From positions 1-5,870 of the forward strand of contig CBFCZU010000260.1 of NCBI GenBank assembly GCA_965602635.1: a DNA stretch of 5,870 bases. The letters run 5' to 3'. Under the pieces are notes generated by a model. It searched no databases. It had not been told where the DNA came from and saw nothing but the letters and a program-made list of their open reading frames with translations. Source of the DNA: CBFCZU01 sp965602635. Its GTDB lineage: Bacteria; Planctomycetota; Phycisphaerae; SM23-33. Made by a program: the position numbers and the translations under genes. Shown piece by piece: positions 5,151-5,870 of this stretch. Positions within the stretch are counted from its first letter, which is position 1. The number at the start of each line of letters is the position of its first letter.

Positions 5151-5258
5151 CCCCGGGCGCGGCCGGAGGCAAGCCCGGGGTAGGGCGGGCGAAGTGTTTC
5201 CAGCCCCGTCAGGGGCGGTCGTAACGGGCGCGGCACACGACCGCCTGGCGCTGGTCGT
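5151..5258. repeat. Cluster of overlapping inverted repeats between divergent genes
   Basis: Four stems are visible. CCCCGGGC (5151-5158) pairs with GCCCGGGG (5173-5180). GCCCC (5203-5207) pairs with GGGGC (5212-5216) around GTCA. GGCGGTCGT (5214-5222) pairs with ACGACCGCC (5237-5245). ACGACC (5237-5242) also pairs with GGTCGT (5253-5258). The last three share bases, so they are mutually exclusive. They could be REP-like non-coding elements or a folded leader of the GNAT gene at 5341. No ribosome binding site or T-tract decides between these. Confidence 0.6.
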
Positions 5259-5340
5259 CCGGGGCCTGGTCCAGTAAGCTCTACACTTGCCCGCTCAAAC
5301 GCGGCATTTGTGTTTCTCCTTGTGCACGGGGTCAGAGACG

Positions 5341-5751
5341 ATGGCAATTTGCTACACGGACAGCTTGGACCGGATCGACGCAAGCATGCTCAACGCCTTC
5401 TTCGAAGGTTGGCAGCTGCCGCCTTCTCCCGAAGAGCACATGCGTATCCTGAAGGGCAGCCAGCACGTCGTCCTGGCGGTCGACGATAGTTGCAGGCGTG
5501 TGATCGGATTCATCACCGCCATCACCGACGGATGCCACTCGGCCTCCATCCCGCTGCTGGAGGTGCTGGTCGCGTACCGCAGACAAGGCATTGGCAGGGA
5601 ACTGGTCATGCGGATGCTCCAGGCACTCCGTGACTACCGATGCATTGACTTGACCTGCGATCCCGCACTTCAGCCGTTCTATGAGACATGCGGGATGCTC
5701 AAGTCTGTGGGCATGGCCGTGCGCGACTACACCCGTACCGGCCGGGAATGA
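5341..5751 (+). CDS. GNAT-family N-acetyltransferase
   Basis: The 136-residue product has the acetyl-CoA pyrophosphate loop RRQGIGRELVMRML (80-93), which fits the R/Q-x-x-G-x-G pattern with Arg80, Gly83 and Gly85. The preceding strand SIPLLEVLVAYR (69-80) and the closing motif FYETCGM (113-119) are also typical. Residues 43-61 (VVLAVDDSCRRVIGFITAI) form the beta2-beta3 hairpin. It resembles a widespread small single-domain GNAT type opening with a YTDSLDRI-like segment; the acceptor substrate is unknown. A TTG at 5287 would add 18 residues, but the added stretch is not domain-like, so the ATG at 5341 is preferred. Its Shine-Dalgarno is poor (GGGG about 11 nt upstream). It is a single gene, divergent from the 133-residue gene. 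Confidence 0.9.
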   Translation: MAICYTDSLDRIDASMLNAFFEGWQLPPSPEEHMRILKGSQHVVLAVDDSCRRVIGFITAITDGCHSASIPLLEVLVAYRRQGIGRELVMRMLQALRDYRCIDLTCDPALQPFYETCGMLKSVGMAVRDYTRTGRE

Positions 5752-5870
5752 CCTGACGCGAGCCGTTCGCACTGCTTTCCCTGCAGCTTCGGACCCCAGG
5801 TCTCGTCCTTGCGGGCCGACCGGACCAAGGACCTCCACGGCTTGAAGTTGCCGGCGGCAGCGTGGTTGCT
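5727..5870 (-). CDS. Possible C-terminal tail of a gene entering from the right edge
   Basis: A minus-strand frame is open from the window edge to a TAG at 5727-5729, giving 47 residues that include NFKPWRSLVRSARKDETWG. Its composition is protein-like and it would overlap the last 25 bases of the GNAT gene tail to tail. With no start, motif or ribosome binding site visible, this could equally be non-coding. Confidence 0.2.
   Translation of the reverse strand, partial: SNHAAAGNFKPWRSLVRSARKDETWGPKLQGKQCERLASGHSRPVRV

Noticed and set aside
5332..5838. 168-residue minus-strand frame opposite the GNAT gene
   Set aside because: It is an antisense shadow of the acetyltransferase; the plus frame has the acetyl-CoA loop and closing motif.

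Overview
The window is GC-rich bacterial DNA. No rRNA, tRNA, CRISPR array or transposase gene is visible. The mix of genes (a band-7/SPFH membrane protein, a PIG-L deacetylase, a flavin-reductase-like protein, a GNAT enzyme), the gaps packed with short palindromes and tandem oligomers, and promoter-like boxes ending in TAGAAT together suggest a planctomycete, perhaps of the Phycisphaerae type. This placement is inferred from style; nothing here is a taxonomic marker.

Layout. (1) 1-904, minus strand: a two-gene operon encoding a small membrane protein with a cytoplasmic winged-helix-like domain (904-398), then the N-terminal part of an SPFH protein (401 to beyond the left edge). The reading frames overlap by 4 bases (ATGA). 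(2) 905-1141: a divergent gap with a TAGAAT-type promoter candidate for the operon and copy A of a 57-bp dispersed repeat. (3) 1142-1960, plus strand: a PIG-L/LmbE-type zinc deacetylase with its metal motifs intact. (4) 2513-1998, minus strand: a flavin-reductase-like FMN-binding protein, convergent with the deacetylase. (5) 2514-3298: about 785 bp without a credible gene, made of stacked repeats: a decamer array, a 16-bp palindrome, two heptamer arrays, a 9-bp-arm inverted repeat, a 16-bp GCGCGC-centred palindrome and copy B of the 57-bp repeat. (6) 3299-4510, plus strand: a Schlafen-type AlbA_2 domain protein with an unassigned C-terminal half. (7) 5060-4659, minus strand: an unknown 133-residue protein with a good sigma-70-like promoter. 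(8) 5061-5340: a divergent gap rich in overlapping inverted repeats. (9) 5341-5751, plus strand: a GNAT acetyltransferase. The last ~120 bases may hold the tail of a minus-strand gene.

Apart from the SPFH/winged-helix operon, the genes look like independent single-gene units. The AlbA_2 gene and the 133-residue gene use less GC-biased third positions than the deacetylase and reductase, which fits accessory DNA placed beside the repeat-rich gap. The strongest observations are the dispersed palindromic repeat family, the helically phased decamer array, the membrane winged-helix/SPFH pairing and the orphan AlbA_2 protein.
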